A model generated the notes under the pieces. It saw only the letters and a list, made by a program, of their open reading frames with translations. It was not told the DNA's origin and made no database searches. A program made the translations under genes and the position numbers. From NCBI RefSeq assembly GCF_902686445.1, contig NC_062220.1, positions 91,822,143 to 91,886,142 on the forward strand: a DNA stretch of 64,000 bases, given 5' to 3'. This document shows positions 13,095 through 25,147 of the stretch, in pieces; within the stretch, counting starts at the first letter, position 1; every line of letters starts with the position of its first letter. This DNA is from Sciurus carolinensis. Its lineage: Eukaryota; Chordata; Mammalia; Rodentia; Sciuridae.

Positions 13095-13860
13095 ATTCTT
13101 TGATCCTATATTTAAAAAATTCTTATGTAATTTCCCATTGCTTGAGAATAAAATTCACAATCTTTATCAGAGTCTCAAGAACCTGCATTACTTATAAGCT
13201 TTTGTAATTTTTTGACCTCTATCCTGACCTAACCTCAGGAACTTTCTTTGTTCCAGCTGCTCTGGGCTCTTTATTTCACTGGATACTTCATTTATCTCCT
13301 TGTCTTGGAGTCCTTATATATGTTGGTCTTTCTTGTTCAGCAAACTTTTTACATAATTGGCCATTTCATCACCCATCTTCCTTTTCTCCTCAACTCCCCA
13401 TTTATTCTTTACATTTTGGCTTACATGTTACTCCCTCAGACCAAAATATCTTCTTTTTTAAATTTTTTTTTTTTTGTAAATGGACACGATAACTCTATTT
13501 TTGACATATATTTTTCTGTGATGCTGAGGATGGAACCCAGTGCCTCACACATGCTAGGCAAGAATGCTCTACTACTGAACTGCAACCCCAGTCCCCCAAG
13601 GTCTCTTCTAACCATTGTCCCTACCCTTCAATGCCCTATTCTCATCATTTACTTAAAGTTTCCTTGAAATCTTTGTCTACTTCTCTTGCATAGCACTTAT
13701 TGATGGTTTCAGATAATTGTATATTCCCGAGTAAAATATAACTACATGGCTATTTAGTGTCTCTCCCTATCTATAAAATTGGGAAGGGACTCTGTGTATA
13801 TTCTGTTCAACTATATAAATCTCCAGTGCTTATCACTATCTCGGTTATTGTAGACTTTTT
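13095..13860 (-). mobile_element. L2 remnant split by the SINE at 13452-13598
   Basis: TTTCCCATTGCTTGAGAATA, GTTCCAGCTGCTCTGGGCTC and, after the SINE, TTCCTTGAAATCTTTGTCTA fit a reverse L2. Confidence 0.5.
13452..13598 (-). mobile_element. ID-related SINE with extra 3' segment, inside an L2
   Basis: Same type as 10177-10304 (TGTAAATGGACACGATAACT; GATGCTGAGGATGGAACCCA; CTACTGAACTGCAACCCCAG). L2-like sequence lies on both sides. Confidence 0.75.
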
Positions 13861-14279
13861 ATATTTCTTGAATGAAAACTTAGGTTAGTTTTTATTATTA
13901 AATGCTTAATTTTGAGAGGTAAATGTATAAAATAATACCTAAGTAAGTGGGAGGACACATGCCTGGTCAACTGAAGTCAACCTTGTTTCTCAGCCTGACC
14001 AGTGTCACAGTTTTTCCTTTAAGTTCATAAGCCTGGACTTGGTAGATGTTTCATAAATGTTCATTAAATTTGAGTCAATCTGTGGCCTTCCTTTAACTGA
14101 AAGCTTAGCTGGCTGGAGATTTACATATCATGTGCCTGGCATTTTTGAAACTGTGATATGCAAAGAGTACCAATGTGCTTTAATTACTCATTTAATTCCT
14201 TTAAAGCAACATAAGATCTTGGTGAATGATTCTGACAATGAACTCTCATTTGTTTGTTTATTCAGTTAACAAAGCTGTG

Positions 14280-14668
14280 TTGGGTTCATAGTAGGTGCTA
14301 GTCACTGTTCTAGGCACTTAGAAATGAATAAGTTCACTGCCTTATATACTACTGGAGACAGAAATAAAATAACAAATAATGTAGTACATTAGACCAGTGC
14401 TATGAAAGAACATAAAGTGTAAGAAGAGGATAAAAAGTGTGTGTGGGGGGTGCAGGGTGTGGGAATGATGGCCTTTTTAGATAGTGTGGTGGTTAAGTCC
14501 TCATTGAGCAGTTGACATTTAAGCACCTGAATGGAATGACCTGAAGGAAGAGGGGGAACCTACGTAGATATCTGGGAAAAGAATATGAGTTCTTGGCAGA
14601 GAAAAGAGCCAGTATAAATGCCCTGAGGCAGAAGTATGCTTGTAGTGCTCCTAAGATTTTAAGGAGAA
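14280..14668 (+). mobile_element. L2 remnant (host of the full-length L1)
   Basis: CATAGTAGGTGCTAGTCACTG, ACCTGAATGGAATGACCTGA, GCCCTGAGGCAGAAGTATGC follow the L2 consensus. The L1 at 14680 inserted at its right edge. Confidence 0.7.
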
Positions 14669-15048
14669 GGATTTGAATTATTATTTTTTTAAATTTATTT
14701 TTATTGTAAACAAATGGGATACATGTTGTTTTGTTCATACATGGAGTAACAGCATACCATTTGCATAATCACACATTTACATAGGGTAATGATGTTTGAT
14801 TCATTCTGTTATTTTTCCTCCCCCCCACCCCTCCCACCCCTCTTTTCCCTCTATACAGTCCCTCCTTCCTCCATTCTTGCCCCCCCACCCCCCATTATGT
14901 GTCATCATCCGCTTATCAGTGAGATCATTCGTCCTTTGAATTGTTGAGATTGGCTTATCTCACTTAGCATGATATTCCCCAATTTCATCCATTTGCCTGC
15001 AAATGCCATAATTTTATTATTCCTTATAGCTGAGTAATATTCCATTGT

Positions 15049-18000
15049 CTATATATACCACAGTTTCTTTATCCATTCATCAATTGAAGGACATCTAGGT
15101 TGGTTCCACAGTCTGGCTATGGTGAATTGAGCAGCTATGAACATTGATGTGGCTGTATCTCTATAGTATGCTGATTTTAAGTCCTTTGGGTATAGACCGA
15201 GGAGTGGGATAGCTGGGTCAAATGGTGGTTCCATTCCAAGTTTTCTAAGGAATCTCCATACTGCTTTCCAGAGTGGCTGCACTAATTTGCAGTCCCACCA
15301 GCAATGTATGAGTGTACCTTTTCCCCCACATCCTCTCCAACACTTGTTGTTGCTTGTATTCTTGATAATCGCCATTCTAATTGGGGTGAGATGGAATCTT
15401 AGTGTAGTTTTGATTTGCATTTCTCTTATTACTAAAGATGGTGAACATTTTTTCATATGTCTGTTGATTGCTTGTAGATCTTCTTCTGTGAAGTGTCTGT
15501 TCATATCCTTAGCCCATTTGTTGATTGGGTTATTTGTATTCGTGTAGAGTTTTCTGAGTTCTTTATATATGTTGGAAATTAGTGCTCTATCTGAAGTATG
15601 AGTGGCAAAGATATTCTCCCACTCTGTAGGCTCTCTCTTTGCATTGCAGATAGTTTCCTTTGCTGAGAGAAAGCTATTTAGTTTGAATCTATCCCAGTTA
15701 TTGATTCTTGCTTTTATTTCTTGTGTTATGGGAGTCCTGTTAAGGAAGTCTGATCCTAAGCCAACAAGGTGAAGATTTGGACCTACTTTTTCTTCTATAA
15801 GATGCAGGGTCTCTGGTCTGATTTCAAGGTCCTTGATCCATTGTGAGTTGAGTTTTGTGCAGGATGAAAGATAGGGGTTTAGTTTCATTCTGTTGCATAT
15901 GGATTTCCAATTCTCCCAGCACCATTTGTTGAAGAAGCTATCTTTCCTCCATTGCATATTTTTGGCCCCTTTGTCTAGTATGAGAAAATTGTATTTATTT
16001 GGGTTTGTGTCCGTGTCCTCTATTCTGTACCATTGATCTACCTGTCTATTTTGGTGCCAATACCATGCTGTTTTTGTTACTGTTGCTTTGTAGTATAGTT
16101 GAAGTTCTGGTATTGCGATACCCGCTGTTTGATTCTTCCTGCTAAGGATTGCTTTAGCTATTCTGGGTTTCTTATTCTTCCAGATGAATTTCATGATTGC
16201 TTGCTCTATTTCTGTAAGGTACGTCATTGGGATTTTAATTGGAATTGCATTGAATCTGTATAGCACTTTTGGTAGTATGGCCATTTTGACAATATTAATT
16301 CTTCCTATCCAAGAACATGGGAGATCTTTCCATCTTCTAAGGTCTTCCTTAATTTCTTCTTCAATGTTTTGTAGTTTTCATTGTAGAGATCTTTTACCTC
16401 TTTGGTTAGATTGATGCCCAAGTATTTTATTATTTTTTTTGAGGCTATTGCAGTGGAGTTGTTTTCCTCATTTCCCTTTCAGCTGTTTCGTTGCTTGCAT
16501 ATAAAAATGCTTTAGATTTATATGTGTTGATTTTATAGCCTGCTATTTTGCTGAATTCATTGATGAGGTCTAGACGTTTTCTGGAGGAGGTTTTTGGATC
16601 CTCTAAATATAGAATCATGTCATCCACAAATAGTGACAACTTAAGTTCCTCTTTTCTTATTTGTATCCCTTTAATTTCTTTGGTCTGCCTAATTGCTCTG
16701 GCTAGAGTTTTGAGGACAATGTTGAATAGAAGTGGTGAAAGAGGACATCCCTGTCTTGTTCCTGTTTTTAAAGGGAATGGTTTCAGTTTTTCTCCATTAA
16801 GAATGATGTTGGCCATGGGCTTAGCATAAGTAGCCTTTACAATGTTCAGGTATGTTCCTACTATCCCTATTTTTTCTAGTGTTTTGAGCATGAAGGGGTG
16901 TTGTATTTGTTGAACGCTTTTTCTGCATCAATTGAAATAACCATATGATTCTTATCCTTAAGTCTATTGACATGATGGATTACGTTTATTGATTTACAGA
17001 TGTTAAACCATCCTTGCATTCCAGGGATGAACCCCACTTGATCGTGGTGCACGATTTTCTTAATATGTTTTTGGATATGGTGTGCCAATATTTTGTTAAG
17101 GATCTTTTCATCTATATTCATCAAGGATATTTGTCTAAAATTTTCTTTCCTTGATGCGTCTTTTCCTGGTTTTGGTATGATTGTGATTTTAGCTTCATAG
17201 AATGTGTTTGGTAGGGTACCCTCCTTTTCTATTTCCTGGAATACTTGGAGAAGTATTGGAATGAGTTCTTCTTTGAAGGTCCTGTAGAACTCGGCTGAGA
17301 ATATGTCTGGTCCTGGACTTTTCTTGGATGGTAGATTTTTAATGGCTTCTTCTATTTCATTGCTTGATATTGATCTGTTTAAATCATGTATGTCCTCCTG
17401 GTTCAGTTTGGGAGGAGCATATGTCTCTAGAAATTTGTCAATGTCCTCGGTAGTTTCTATTTTGTTGGAATACAGATTTTCAAAGTAGTTTCTCAGTATG
17501 TTCTGTATCTCAGTGGTGTCTGTTGTGATATTTCCTTTTTCATCATGAATTTTAGTAATTTGAGTCTTCTCTCTCCTTCTCTTTGTTAGTGTGGCTAGGG
17601 GTTTGTCTATTTTGTTTGCTTTCTCAAAGAACCCACTTTTTGGAATTGTTTCTTTTGTTTCAATTTCATTGATTTCAGCTCTGATTTTAATTATTTCCTG
17701 CTTCTACTACTTTTGCTGTTGTTCTGTTCTTCTTTTTCTAGGGCTTTGATCTGTAATGTTAGGTCATTTAGTTGTTGACTTTTCATTCTTTTCTGGAATG
17801 TGCTCCATGCAATGAATTTTCCTCTTAGTACCGCTTTCATAGTATCCCAGAGATTTTGATATGTTGTATCGTCATTCTCATTGACCTCTAAGAATTTTTT
17901 TATCTCCTCCCTGATGTTTTTTGTTATCCATGTTTCATTCAATAGCATATTATTTAGTCTCCAGGTGTTGGAGTAATTTCTGTTTTTTATTTTGTCATTC

Positions 18001-18711
18001 ATTTCTATTCTCAGTCCATTATGATCTGATAGAACCCAAGGCAGTATCTCTATTTTTTTGCATTTCCTAAAGGCTGCTTTGTGGCATAACATATGGTCTG
18101 TTTTCGAGAAGGTTCCATGTGCTGCTGAGAAGAAAGTGAATCCACTCGTTGATGGATGGAATATTCTATATATGTCTATTAAGTCTAGGTTATTGATTGT
18201 GTTATTGAGTTCTATGGTTTTTTTTGGTTGGTTTTTGTGTGGAAGATCTATCTAGTGGTGACAGTGGTGCGTTAAAGTCACCCAGAATTATTGTGTTGTG
18301 GTCTATGCGATTCCTGAAATTGAGAAGAATTTGTTTGATGTACAGGGATGCACCATTGTTTGGGGCATAAATATTTACTAGTGTTATGTCTTCCTGATTT
18401 ATGGTTCCCTTAAGCAGTATGAAATATCCTTCTTTATCCCTTCTGACTAACTTTGGCTTGAAGTCCACTTTATCTGATATAAGTATGGAAACTCCCGCTT
18501 TTTTACTGAGTCCATGTGCGTGGTAGGTTTTTTCCCATCCTTTCACCTTTAGTCTGTGGATGTCTTTTTCAATGAGATGAGTCTCTTGCAGGCAGCATAT
18601 TGTTGTGTCTTTCTTTTTAATCCATTCTGCCAGTCTATGTCTTTTGATTGATGAGTTTAGGCCATTAACATTCAGGGTTATTATTGAGATATGATTTGTA
18701 TTCCCAGTCAT
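15049..18711 (-). pseudogene. L1 ORF2 (endonuclease / reverse transcriptase), broken
   Basis: ORF2 supplies the apurinic-type endonuclease and reverse transcriptase for target-primed insertion. The start ATG is at 18711-18709. The endonuclease is visible in 18711-18202 (TLNVNGLNS, then CCLQETHL, YAPN, LGDFNAPL). After frame changes, the RT domain appears in 17124-16445 ([36 protein letters not shown]). The catalytic box reads FVDD where L1 normally has FADD. The last 411 residues (16284-15049) are one open frame with the C-terminal cysteine region ([18 protein letters not shown]). There are several frameshifts between about 18200 and 16880, so no full protein is possible. Confidence 0.9.
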
Positions 18712-20042
18712 TTGGCTTATTTTTGGTTTTTAAGTTGGCTTGGTTTCTCCTTTGAGTGGTTTTTCTGCAATGTAGTTCCTCCCTTTGCTGACCTCCATTG
18801 TTGTTTTTCATTTCCTCCTCATGGAATATTTTGTTGAGAACATTCTGTAGCACAGGCTTTCTATTTGTAAATTCTTTTAACTTTTGTTTATCGTGGAAGG
18901 ATTTTATTTCATCTTCAAATCTGAAGGTTAGTTTTGCTGGATATAGGATTCTTGGTTGGCAACCATGTTCTTTCAGAGCTTGAAATACATTGTTCCAGTC
19001 CCTTCTAGGTTTTAGAGTCTGGGTTGAGAAGTCGGCTGCTATCTGTATTGGTCTCCCCCTATATGTAATCTGATGCTTTTCTCTCGTAGCCTTCAAAATC
19101 CTATCTTTATTTTGAATGTTAGGCATTTTCATTGTAATGTGCCTTGGTGTGGACCTGTTGTGATTTTGTGCATTTGGTGTTGTGTAAACCTCTTATATTT
19201 CATTTTCCATTTCATTCTTCAGGTTTGGGAAATTTTCTGCTATTATTTCATTGAATAGGTTGTTCATTCCTTTGGTTTGTATCTCTGTGCCTTCCTCAAT
19301 CCCAATAATTCTTAAATTTGGTCTTTTCACGATATCCCATAGTTCTTGGAGATTCTGTTCATGATTTCTTTTTTTTTTTTGGTGGGTGCTTGGGATTGAA
19401 CCCAGGGCCTGTTCATGATTTCTTACCATTTTCTCTGTTTGGGAGACTTCGTTTTCCAGATTAAATATTTTTTCTTCATTTTTGAGATTCTGTCTTCCAC
19501 GTGGTCTAGTCTGTTGGTGATGCTTCCCATTGAGTTTTTTTATTTGGTTTATTGTTTCCTTCATTTCAAGGATTTCTGTTTGTTTTTTTTTTGAAAATCT
19601 CTATGTCTTTGTTGAAATGATCTTTTGCTTCCTGCAGGTGCTCTTTCAGCTTATTGGTATTATCATTCATTGCCTGCATTTGCTCCATTATCTCATCCTT
19701 TGCTTCACGAATCATCTTAATCATGTATAATCTGAAGTCCTTTTCTGACATTTCTTCTAACATACTGTCATTGGATTCTATTAATATAGAATCTAGATTT
19801 GTTTGGATCATTTTCTTCCCTTGTTTTTCATGTTGTTCATGTATCTTCCCCTCTAGTAGTGCAGATCTGGGGTATTGCAGATTTCCCCCTATAGGCTTAT
19901 AGTGGCCATATAAGTTCCAAAACCCTTTCATTAAGGGGAGATCAATATTAGCAGTGCCCAATTCAGGACACTGTGCAATCCTAGACCAAATAGCCCCTAT
20001 GAGGACAATAACAAAATTGTCATAATAACAGAATGAGTTCAA
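18665..20042 (-). pseudogene. L1 ORF1 (RNA-binding chaperone), broken
   Basis: The L1 ORF1 protein is a trimeric RNA-binding chaperone. The N-terminal part (20042-19566) has a long heptad-like region (IREAKDEIMEQMQAMND, then NKLKEHLQEAKDHFNKD) typical of its coiled coil. The frame shifts at a homopolymer near 19575-19592 and continues in 19564-19193 with the RRM-start signature (NLRIIGIEEGTE). A TAA at 19193-19195 interrupts, and the C-terminal part follows in the same frame down to 18665, including the ILKATREK region conserved in L1 ORF1. A 54-bp SINE-derived insertion (with its duplication) at 19371-19424 keeps the frame open. The exact start codon is uncertain. Lesions: one frameshift and one stop. 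Confidence 0.85.
19371..19408 (-). mobile_element. 5'-truncated ID SINE fragment inside L1 ORF1
   Basis: A T10 run followed by GGTGGGTGCTTGGGATTGA-ACCCAGGGC on the plus strand is the 3' end of an ID element read backwards. It is flanked by a perfect 16-bp duplication CTGTTCATGATTTCTT at 19355-19370 and 19409-19424. This proves a separate, later insertion into the L1. Only about 28 bases of SINE body remain. Confidence 0.9.
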
Positions 20043-21254
20043 ATATTATCTTCAATAAACAAACAGATTTGCAATAAGGTCTTCAGTTTCTAATGGAGGA
20101 CAAAGAGGATGCAGAGGCATGTAGAATGTGACTGTTAATGGAATAAGAAAAGAATATACAGAAGTTCTAGACAATAGAAAGGGTGAGAGTGTAATCAAAG
20201 GAAATTGGATGTTAGCATGCAAAAAAGGGAGAAGGAGACTCTGAGGGAACAGGTAAACAAAAGGAAAAGAGAGCAAGAAAAGTAAAGAAATAAAAACTTA
20301 ACGTTTTTCAATCAGGAGAAAAAAAAGAAAATCTACAGTATAACAGTCATATAGTAATGAAACCTCCCAGAGTTCAGTAGCCTGATGCATGAGAGATACC
20401 TGACAATGAGCTTCAAGCCTCCAGCAGGCATCTCAGGATGGGTTTTGCCCCACCTAAAGATCAGATCTTCAGCTTCCAGGATTATCCAAGATGGCCACTC
20501 TGGCTTCAAAATGTGTTGGCGAATGGGGAACTGCAGCTCAGGGTGTGGTCGTGGTCAGCAGGTGGTCCTGGAGGTGGGATGCTGTTGGTCAGGCAGGGGT
20601 CCTGGAGGTCCGGTGTGTTTGGTGTGGTTGTGGCATCCTGGAGGCCGGTTGCAATCAGTTGGTCTGGGGTCCAGGTGATAGGGCACAGTCAGTTGGTCTG
20701 GGGATCCTGGCGACAGGGAGCAGTCAGTCGATGTGAGGGCCCCCGAGGCAGGGAGTGATTGGTTGGACTAAGGGGTCCTGGAGACAGGGCTCAGTCCGGC
20801 CAAGGGTCCTCCAGGGCTTGGCTGTTGTCTCAAAATGGCGGCAGCCACGTGTAATCAAACCTGTAGGTACTGTAACAGTGAACTTCCAGGCAACAGCAGG
20901 CAGTTGGTGCTAAACTGGTGGTAGGTGATCAGTTTGCTGACTGTTGTCGGATGATCGGGAGGTGAACCTCGTGCATTGGGTGATGGATAGGTGTAAAGCA
21001 GGCGATGAACATGTGAGAGGCAGGCAAATGGTGGATGATAGGTGCCTGACAGTGAGCAATCTGCACTCAAAAAAACGTGTCGATATGCTGGCAGACTGCA
21101 GGTGATCACAGCAGACAAATGGGGTAAACAGCAGGGGATCGATAAGCAGCAAAAACTGCCTAACCAAGAAACAGATATCCTCTGCTTGAAACCAGAGTTA
21201 TGGAGTGACAAGGAACGCATCCTCCCTCTAGTCCGCCATCTTGGATCTCTCCTT
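20043..21254 (-). promoter_or_regulatory. L1 5'UTR / internal promoter region
   Basis: About 1.2 kb upstream of L1 ORF1, clearly richer in G+C and CpG than the surroundings. The minus-strand start has CCAAGATGGCGG (21233-21244), a YY1-type site placed as in human L1, where it sets the start of transcription (established for human L1). Two more YY1-like sites point the other way on the plus strand: AAAATGGCGGC at 20832-20842 and CCAAGATGGCC at 20486-20496. A CACGTG E-box is at 20846-20851. The middle holds a ~35-bp tandem repeat (20566-20840). Promoter activity is inferred. Confidence 0.75.
20566..20840 (-). repeat. ~35-bp tandem repeat in L1 5'UTR
   Basis: On the plus strand units begin with TCCTGGAGG-like starts at about 20566, 20600, 20636, 20670, 20705, 20740, 20776 and 20807 (spacing 34, 36, 34, 35, 35, 36, 31). 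Later parts of units share CAGTCAGTTGGTCTGGGG or close variants. About seven to eight diverged copies. Confidence 0.8.
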
Positions 21255-22979
21255 GGATTTGAATTTTTTAAACCATTTCCTTATGTATATTTTAGTGGTC
21301 CTCACTACACATGTTAATAGGTGGTATGTGACATATGTGACTTACTATGTGTGCTCAACAGTATTGGACCAGTCAGTATCCTATCAGTGTGATGGATTTT
21401 ACTGATCACATGCTTAGATGCTGCTGCAGCAATGTCAGATGCTAGTGACATATCTAAACACTTGCTTTCTATGTGTTTCATTTTGCTAGAAGGATTGAGT
21501 AACTTCTGTATAGCTGTGGCTGAAGAAAAAAGGAGAATAATAGGAAATGGTGTGTGTGGGGTACATACTATTTGGGGTTTTGAGCACTCCTGTAAGCACT
21601 TGGGCTTTTATCTGGAGTGCCAGTGGAGGCACTGGAGGGTAGTGTGCTGACATGAACTTTCTTACTCTGGGGAAGTTAGTTTAGAGGCACAAGGTAGAAG
21701 TAGGAAGCCTGCTTAATAGCAGTTATTCAGGGGAGATATCAGGGTGTTTTTCCAGGAATGCAGCAGTGGATTTGGTGAGAAGGAGTTGAATTCTGGACAT
21801 ATTTTAAAAGTAGGACTGGCAGTAGTTGCTGATGGAATATGATATGGTTTCCATATCCTTTGTTCTCCAAAGGTTCATTTGCATATCTGGACTGTGAGAG
21901 AGAGGTCTGGCTAGAGATATAAATGTGGGAGCCTGAACAAAGGAGATGTTTAAATTTGTGGAACTGAATAAGTTTACTAAGACTGGGTTGGTGCCTTCAG
22001 TCTGTCCATTCTTTCCATCTTTGAGGATCTAATTGTAGGTCAAGGTGCAGCCTTTGTGTTCTTTGCCATTGTGAATCCTTGCTCTGCTCTTTGATGCAAG
22101 GCCCCACATTCTCTTCCTATTGTGCTATAGTATCTGTCGCATTAAATTGTAATTACTATTTAAAAAAAATTAGACCAGAATAAGGCAAGTATCATATCTT
22201 CTTTACATTATACTTTCTGTTTTATAGCAGATCCTCAATAATCATATCTTAAATAAATGACAGTAGACTGATTCAAAATATGTTCAAGTGCCCATGTACA
22301 GTCTTTTGGGGCTGAAAAAGAGCTAACTAACTGTCTGACTGTACTTGAAAGGCAGTACTTTAAATATGCTCCTTACCAAAGGAGAGTATAAAAATTGAGT
22401 GTAATAAATAGTACTTAAGTTTTTAGGATTTCTTTGATATCTAATAAAGTGGTAAAATAGACTCTGAGAAGTAGATAACTTAAAATGTTTTTGTTTTGTA
22501 AAAAACATGGCTGAAAAACACACCATTAGATTTTTAAATTTGTTTTAAAAATTATTCATTCACTTCATTGTATTAGCAAATAAAAGAAGCTTTGTTTTCT
22601 GTCTATTGTTAATTACACTTCAAATATTTTCAGATTGTATTGTAGATTGGTCTTGTCAGAAAAAGATATTTAGATAAATGTTCTGAGTTCCACAGATGTT
22701 TAATTTCTAAGTTGCTGATTCAAATTCAGTCTCTGGCAATGGGAAATAGAACATTTTTTCCCCTTAAAAATATTTTTTTCTCTAATTTTATTTTGTAACT
22801 ATAAAACATAATAAAAGTAGTTTGCTTTCACTAGCTAGATATAGTCCCCATTCTGTATTATGTATTTTTCCTAATGTGTCATTTATAAACAGAATAAAAT
22901 GGACATGCAAACTTTGTTTTTACATTTAATATTTTTTGATACTTTTTGTATAGCCAATATTTTATGACATAATTTAAAA

Positions 22980-23990
22980 TTTTTTTGTTTATTCTTTTTA
23001 GTTACACATGACAGTAGCATGTATTTTGACATACCATACATGCATACATGTAGTTTAACTTCCCACTCTTGTGGTTGTGTATGATGTGGGGTTACACTGG
23101 TTGTGTATTCATATATAAACATAGGAAAGTAATGTTCAATTCATTCTACTGTCTTTCCCATTCCCATCCCCTTTCTTTTCCCCCAGTTCTCCCTGTCCAA
23201 TTCAGTGAACCTCCACTCCTCCCTCCTGCCCACCTGTTGTGAGTCAGCATCCACTTATCAGAGGAGAACATTCAGCCCTTTGGTTCTTTGGGATTGGCTT
23301 ATTTCACTTAGCATAATAAGCTCTAGTTCCATCCATTTACTGGCAATGCCATAATTTCATTCTTCTTTGTGGCTGAGTAACATTTCATTGTGTATATATA
23401 CCACAGTTTCTTTGTCTGTTTATCTGTTAAGGGTACCTAGGTTGGTTCCATAGCTCACCTACTGTGAATTGAGCTGCAATGAACATTGATATGGCCACGT
23501 CACTCTAGTATGCTGATTTTAAGTCCTTTGGATGTATGCCAAAGAGTGGGCTAATTGGGTCAAATGGTGGTTCCATTCCAAGTTTTCTGAGGAATTTCCA
23601 TACTGCTTTCCATAGTGCTTACACTAATTTGCAGTCCCACCAGCAATGTATGAGTCTACCTTCTTTTCCACATCCTTGCCAACATGTATTGTTACTTGTA
23701 TTCTTGATAATTGCCATTCTGATTGGAGTGAGATGAAATCTCAGGTGTAGTTTTAATTTGTATTTCTCTAATTGCTAGTGATATTGAACATTTTTCATAT
23801 ATTTGTTGACCATTCGTATTTCTTCTTCTGTGAATTTCTTTGTTCAATTCCTTTGCCCATTTATTGATTAGATTATTTGTTTTTTTTGAAGTTCAATTTT
23901 TGAGTTCTTTGTATATCCTGGAGATTAATGTTCTGAGATGCAGGTGGCAAAGATTTTCTCCCCTTCTGTAGACTCTCTCTTCATGTATAA
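22980..23990 (-). mobile_element. Old L1 3' part
   Basis: Minus-strand L1 3'UTR (from 22980) and ORF2 C-terminus (about 23390-23990), similar to the young copies but with many changes (for example the GGAATTTCCATACTGCTTTCC region near 23590). No intact frame. Confidence 0.85.
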
Positions 23991-25147
23991 AATAGAATTT
24001 TTAACGGATTGTAAACATTTTATTATAATGTTCTTTCCCTTTTCTTATCATTTGGGTTGTTTCTAAATTTCCTTAATAACTGTGTAAAAGGCAGTGAACA
24101 TTTTTAAGGATTTTTGTGTACACACACATATACACATATTCATATAATATAGATCATACAAATATGTGTGCATGTGTGTGCATAAAATGTTCTCTGAAAG
24201 GATTTTAAACAAAGTTGCATTCTCACCAAGTTTGGGAGACTCTATCTCCAGGTACCTTTACTAACCCAGAACTCATTAAATACAATTTTTTTTCTTTTGC
24301 TAGTTTGAGGTGTTAAACAAATATGCTTTTAAAAATAATTTAAAAATATACATTTCTTTGATTTTGAATTTTTTCATCTACTTATTAATTATATTAGCTT
24401 TATGTGTGAATTGCCTGCACATGTCCTTTGAGTTCTTTCTGTTTGTAATATAATCTATTTCATTGATTTGTAAAAGTTCTTACATATTAGGTTCAACATA
24501 TAAAATTGTTCTTATAGGTCAAACAGTTGAATATCAACAACTTCATACAAATTTTATAAATTTCATACTTTTTTATTGGTTGCCAATGTTTTCCAAGTTT
24601 GTCTTTGTTTCTATTCTGTTAAGCATACAGCAAGTTTTAAAATTTTTGTGTGGTTTCACTTAGAGTGCCTTTCCTTGGTAGTGACCTCTGATCTTTCTTA
24701 TAGCAAAGGTTCTTTCATCCAAAAGGAAGATAAATATTTTTGTAGTTTCATATTTTTAAATTTAACTTTTTTGGAATTTTGTTTTAATGTATTGTTAGGG
24801 CAGGGATTTGTTTACTGAATGATGAAACAATTATTTTCAGATTCTGTAGCTGAATGCTATTGTTCAATTTCATGCCCCATTGCTAAAATCATAAATAATT
24901 ATGTATCCTAGGAATATAACATCTTTGACCTTGGTTCTTCATAAAGTACATTATTCTGGTGCCTTGGGTTAGCTAATATGTTACAAATATCAGAATAATT
25001 GAGAGACCTTAGTTTGTCAGTGTTAACTCCATTTTAAATTGGAAGTAATAGTGTACAAGTTGGTTTTAATTGATGAGTCTTGTAGTATAACATTCTGTTT
25101 TTCAGAGAACCTTGCTTTTAGCCTACAAGGAAATATTATATAAAATG

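Larger units (their letters stand above)
14680..21254 (-). mobile_element. Essentially full-length L1 (LINE-1), rodent type
   Basis: On the minus strand this has all L1 parts in order: 5'UTR (21254 to about 20043), ORF1 (about 20042-18665), ORF2 (18711-15049), 3'UTR and an A-rich tail (14680-14700). It is flanked by an 11-bp direct repeat GGATTTGAATT (14669-14679 and 21255-21265), a target-site duplication. The insertion is within an older L2 element on its left side. The L1 5' end carries a YY1-type CCAAGATGGCGG about 11 bases in, as in other mammalian L1s, which supports completeness. Both ORFs are broken, so it is not expected to move by itself. It lies antisense to BBS9. Confidence 0.93.

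Noticed and set aside
12776..13103. Overlapping 101- and 73-codon frames
   Set aside because: Two frames open together, no similarity recognised; next to L2 remnants.
16445..17124. Active reverse transcriptase or domesticated RT gene
   Set aside because: It is part of a broken L1 ORF2 with frameshifts and a changed FADD box.
20385..20758. Overlapping plus-strand open frames of 81-106 codons rich in G, W and V
   Set aside because: They arise from the G+C-rich tandem repeat of the L1 5'UTR, and three frames are open at once.
20566..20840. CRISPR array
   Set aside because: Units are diverged tandem repeats without spacers, in a mammalian L1 5'UTR.
21838..22080. Possible further MaLR LTR start (GATATGGTTTCCATATCC)
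   Set aside because: Only the first bases resemble an LTR; the rest does not follow the pattern.
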